Below, piece after piece: positions 5,130-7,212 of a stretch of 7,212 nt of DNA. The stretch comes from an uncultured Eubacteriales bacterium (GTDB lineage Bacteria; Bacillota; Clostridia; Christensenellales; Christensenellaceae). The translations under genes were made by a program, and so were the position numbers. Each line of letters opens with the position of its first letter. Position 1 is the stretch's first letter. The DNA lies in the NCBI GenBank assembly GCA_905193725.1, contig CAJJPW010000107.1:1-7212 (forward strand), given 5' to 3'. The notes beneath the pieces were generated by a model. The model was given only the letters and a program-made list of their open reading frames with translations. It did no database searches and was not told where the DNA came from.

Positions 5130-6152
5130 TTGAAAATAGTGATAGATGCTATGGGGGGAGATCATGCGCCACAATGCGTAGTAGATGGTGCGGTAGAAGC
5201 CCTAGGCGAGTATGGAGATATTGAACTCATTTTAGTGGGCAAGAGCGATGTGCTGGAGAGCATGTTGGGGGAAAAGACGTACGATAAAAAGCGGCTATCC
5301 ATCGTCCACGCCAGCGAAGTGATTGAGATGGAAGAGGCCACATCGGCCATCAAAAACAAGCCGGATTCCTCTTTGGTCGTGGCGCTGAACCTGGTAAAAG
5401 AGGGCAAGGCAGACGTGATACTCTCCGCTGGCAGCACTGGCGCGGTGATATCCGGTGCGACGCTGATATTGCGCAGAATCAAGGGAATTAAGCGTCCGGC
5501 GCTAGCACCTGTGCTCCCCACCATGAAAGAGGGGGTGCTACTCATCGACTGTGGCGCCAGTGTGGACACACGGCCGGAGTACTTGGCTCAATTTGGCCTG
5601 ATGGGCTCTATTTATATGAACAAAGTGATGGGCATTGCTGCTCCTAGAGTGGGCCTGATTAACAACGGCGCAGAAGAGGGAAAGGGAAACGCCCAGACTA
5701 AAGAGGCTTATCAACGGCTCAAGGAGATGAACATCAACTTTGTGGGCAACGTAGAGGGCAGAGATATTGCCTCGGGAAATTACGATGTGTTGGTGTGCGA
5801 TGGTTTTGTGGGCAATGTGGCCATGAAGTTCATGGAGGGCATGGGCAAGGCTCTCACCAGCATGTTAAAAGAGGAGATCATGAAGGGGTTCTTTTCCAAA
5901 GTGGCGGCGAAGCTCTTTATGGGTAGAGTATTTCGAAACTTCAAGGCAAAGATGGACTATAAGGAATACGGCGGTGCTCTGCTGCTAGGTGTGAATGGCG
6001 GCGTCATCAAAACCCACGGCAGTGCAGATGCTAGATGCATCAAAAATACCATTCGGCAGGCTCGTGATTTTATCGAAGGCGATATTGTGGGCATGATCAA
6101 AGAGGAAATTATGAAAATGCAGGGTGAGGAGCATGGTACTGGAGAAAATTAA
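5130..6152 (+). CDS. plsX: Phosphate acyltransferase PlsX, TTG start
   Basis: PlsX transfers the acyl chain from acyl-ACP to phosphate, making acyl-phosphate that PlsY uses to acylate glycerol-3-phosphate, the first step of phospholipid synthesis; it is a peripheral membrane enzyme. With the TTG start at 5130 the product is 340 residues and begins MKIVIDAMGGDHAP, the canonical N-terminus; the alternative GTG at 5121 would add three residues (MIR) and has no ribosome binding site. Family blocks: DAMGGDHAP (6-14), LSAGSTGAV (98-106), LLIDCGA (137-143), LINNGAEEGKGN (176-187), NFVGNVEGRDI (203-213), VCDGFVGNVAMK (222-233), YGGALLLGVNG (280-290) and KTHGSAD (294-300). Length is normal. The last 20 bases overlap the start of acpP, which encodes its acyl carrier substrate. 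No fapR gene is next to it, unlike in Bacillus. Confidence 0.97.
   Translation: MKIVIDAMGGDHAPQCVVDGAVEALGEYGDIELILVGKSDVLESMLGEKTYDKKRLSIVHASEVIEMEEATSAIKNKPDSSLVVALNLVKEGKADVILSAGSTGAVISGATLILRRIKGIKRPALAPVLPTMKEGVLLIDCGASVDTRPEYLAQFGLMGSIYMNKVMGIAAPRVGLINNGAEEGKGNAQTKEAYQRLKEMNINFVGNVEGRDIASGNYDVLVCDGFVGNVAMKFMEGMGKALTSMLKEEIMKGFFSKVAAKLFMGRVFRNFKAKMDYKEYGGALLLGVNGGVIKTHGSADARCIKNTIRQARDFIEGDIVGMIKEEIMKMQGEEHGTGEN
6122..6127 (+). promoter_or_regulatory. Ribosome binding site for acpP inside plsX
   Basis: GGGTGA lies 5 bases before the ATG at 6133, the spacing also seen for plsX and the BI-1 gene. A GGAG at 6128-6131 is too close to be the main site. An in-frame GTG at 6124 lies within the site and is rejected as start. 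Confidence 0.55.
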
Positions 6153-6360
6153 AAAGCTATTTGCAGAAGGGCTCAATATGAGCGAGGAGGAAATCCAGCC
6201 ACAGAGCAATCTATACGAGGACTTAGAGGCGGATTCTCTGGACGTAATCGAAATTATCTTAGCATTAGAGGCAGAGTTTGACGTGGACATTCCAGACGAG
6301 GATATGGCACAGATCACCACCATTCAGGAATTGGCCTCATACATAGAAGAAAAAATATAG
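6133..6360 (+). CDS. acpP: Acyl carrier protein
   Basis: AcpP carries growing and finished fatty acyl chains on a phosphopantetheine arm and hands them to PlsX and to fatty acid synthesis enzymes. The product is 75 residues, acidic, with the four-helix ACP pattern. The arm attaches to S35 in the motif ADSLD (33-37); the flanking YEDLEADSLDVIEIILALE (28-46) is a good match to the family. DIPDEDMAQITTIQEL (52-67) is the conserved helix III region. The chosen start gives MVLEKIKKLF, a typical ACP beginning, and overlaps the end of plsX by 20 bases in a different frame, so translation of the two is probably coupled. A start at GTG 6124 would add three residues. rnc follows after 20 bases, as in many Firmicutes. 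Confidence 0.96.
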   Translation: MVLEKIKKLFAEGLNMSEEEIQPQSNLYEDLEADSLDVIEIILALEAEFDVDIPDEDMAQITTIQELASYIEEKI

Positions 6361-6380
6361 GGGATGAATTAAAAGCGAAT

Positions 6381-7112
6381 ATGAGTGAAAAAACGCAGGC
6401 TTCAGCACAAACTGAGTGGAGCATGGAGCAGCGCATACAATCTGTAGAAAAGAAAATTGGACAAACCTTTGAGGATAAAAAGCTGTTGCAGACGGCGCTG
6501 ACCCACGCATCCTACCAGGAACAGCCGGATAACAACGAGAGATTGGAGTTTTTAGGAGATGCGGTGGTAGAGCTGGTGGTGAGCGAATACCTCTTTACCC
6601 ACTACAAACAGCTGCAAGAAGGGCAGTTGACTCGTTTGCGGGCAGAGGTGGTGTGCACCAATTCCCTCTCGGCCTGTGCCAAAAGGCTGGAACTGGGCGA
6701 GTACTTACTGCTGGGCAAAGGCGAGCAGCTGATGCAGGGGGATAAAAAGCCCTCTATTTTGGCAGATGCCTTTGAGGCTGTGACCGGTGCGATTTTTTTA
6801 GACCGGGGGATTCAAAACGCCAGAGAGTTTATCTTGGGAAACTTAAAAGAGCATATTCGGTTGGCTCTCAAGGGGGAGCTAAATGTGGATTACAAGACCA
6901 GCCTACAGGAGTACCTCTATAAGCTGTACAAAAAAGAGGTCAATTACCGAATTGAAAGAGAAGAAGGGCCGGACCACAACAAGAGATTTTTTGCAGTGGC
7001 CATGTGTTCCGGGAAAGAGCTGGCAAGAGGCGAGGGCAAGAGCAAAAAAGAGGCCCATCAACAGGCGGCAAAAAATGCGTTAGAGCATTTGAAAAATATT
7101 GAAAACAATTAA
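6381..7112 (+). CDS. rnc: Ribonuclease III
   Basis: RNase III cuts double-stranded RNA, including the stems of 16S and 23S rRNA precursors. The 243-residue product has the nuclease domain (about 18-162) with the signature NERLEFLGDAV (52-62); acidic residues E53, E56, D60, D129 and E132 match the metal-binding set of the E. coli enzyme in order and spacing. A double-stranded RNA-binding domain follows (about 169-239), ending with the basic GKSKKEAHQQAAKNALEHL region (219-237). Length is slightly above the usual 225-235 because of a longer N-terminus. The start is less certain than for its neighbours: ATG 6381 has no good ribosome binding site (an AGGGGA overlapping the acpP stop is 16-17 bases away). 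ATG 6423, giving MEQRIQSVEKK, would fit family length better but has a GGAG only one base before it. In many Firmicutes smc follows rnc; here glyA does. Confidence 0.96.
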   Translation: MSEKTQASAQTEWSMEQRIQSVEKKIGQTFEDKKLLQTALTHASYQEQPDNNERLEFLGDAVVELVVSEYLFTHYKQLQEGQLTRLRAEVVCTNSLSACAKRLELGEYLLLGKGEQLMQGDKKPSILADAFEAVTGAIFLDRGIQNAREFILGNLKEHIRLALKGELNVDYKTSLQEYLYKLYKKEVNYRIEREEGPDHNKRFFAVAMCSGKELARGEGKSKKEAHQQAAKNALEHLKNIENN

Positions 7113-7121
7113 GGAGAGAAA

Positions 7122-7212
7122 ATGGGAATGTTTGATTACAAAGAGGTAGCCAAAGCGGATCCAGAGGTCTTTGAGGCGATGCAAAATGAGCTAAACCGGC
7201 AAGAGACTCATA
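7122..7212 (+). CDS. glyA: Serine hydroxymethyltransferase, N-terminal fragment cut by window edge
   Basis: GlyA converts serine and tetrahydrofolate to glycine and methylene-tetrahydrofolate, using pyridoxal phosphate. Only 30 residues are visible, starting MGMFDYKEVAKADPEVFEAM and ending NELNRQETH. The D-P-E-V/I-F/Y-E-A-M/I-x-x-E-x-x-R-Q pattern is the usual start of bacterial GlyA, just before the conserved IELIASEN block, which would lie beyond the window. AGGAG (7112-7116), overlapping the rnc stop, ends 5 bases before the ATG at 7122; an in-frame ATG at 7128 is possible but worse placed. The 9-base gap after rnc indicates one operon. The call rests on a short segment. Confidence 0.82.
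   Translation, partial: MGMFDYKEVAKADPEVFEAMQNELNRQETH

Overview
The window reads as a piece of core chromosome from an anaerobic, acetate-forming member of the Clostridia (Bacillota). The basis is the gene set and order (tmcAL, pta, ackA, DUF177/yceD, rpmF, plsX, acpP, rnc, glyA), strong GGAGG/GAGGTGA-type ribosome binding sites, AT-rich sigma-A promoters, and protein sequences of clear Firmicutes type. I cannot name a genus. No insertion sequence, phage gene, tRNA, CRISPR array or plasmid function is visible.

Layout. (1) Bases 1-576, minus strand: N-terminal half of tmcAL, the tRNA(Met) cytidine acetate ligase, cut by the window edge. (2) Bases 577-1118: a long divergent intergenic region. 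It holds promoters facing both ways, a hairpin, and a G-rich, purine-rich plus-strand segment (about 785-1067) that can be folded by hand into several hairpins closed by a long-range pairing; it looks like an RNA domain in the pta leader. (3) Bases 1119-3333: pta and ackA, the acetyl-CoA to acetate/ATP pathway. (4) Bases 3364-4181: a perfect consensus promoter, yceD and rpmF, then a strong terminator. (5) Bases 4257-4983: a single BI-1 family membrane protein gene with its own terminator. (6) Bases 5005-7212: a promoter followed by plsX, acpP, rnc and the start of glyA, tightly packed and probably one operon.

How the genes work together. Pta and AckA turn acetyl-CoA into acetate and ATP. TmcAL, on the other strand, uses acetate and ATP to acetylate the wobble cytidine of elongator tRNA(Met), so the divergent pair makes and uses the same metabolite. 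YceD and bL32 link to the large ribosomal subunit. PlsX takes acyl groups from acyl-ACP to acyl-phosphate for phospholipid synthesis and AcpP carries those acyl groups. RNase III processes rRNA precursors. GlyA supplies one-carbon units and glycine.

The least explained item is the pta leader. Besides its fold potential, it holds a 16-base stretch (857-872) that, from memory, is identical to a conserved part of bacterial 23S rRNA, with shorter matching blocks on both sides. Several start codons needed correction: pta begins at 1119, the BI-1 gene at 4257, plsX at a TTG at 5130, and acpP at 6133, inside the end of plsX.
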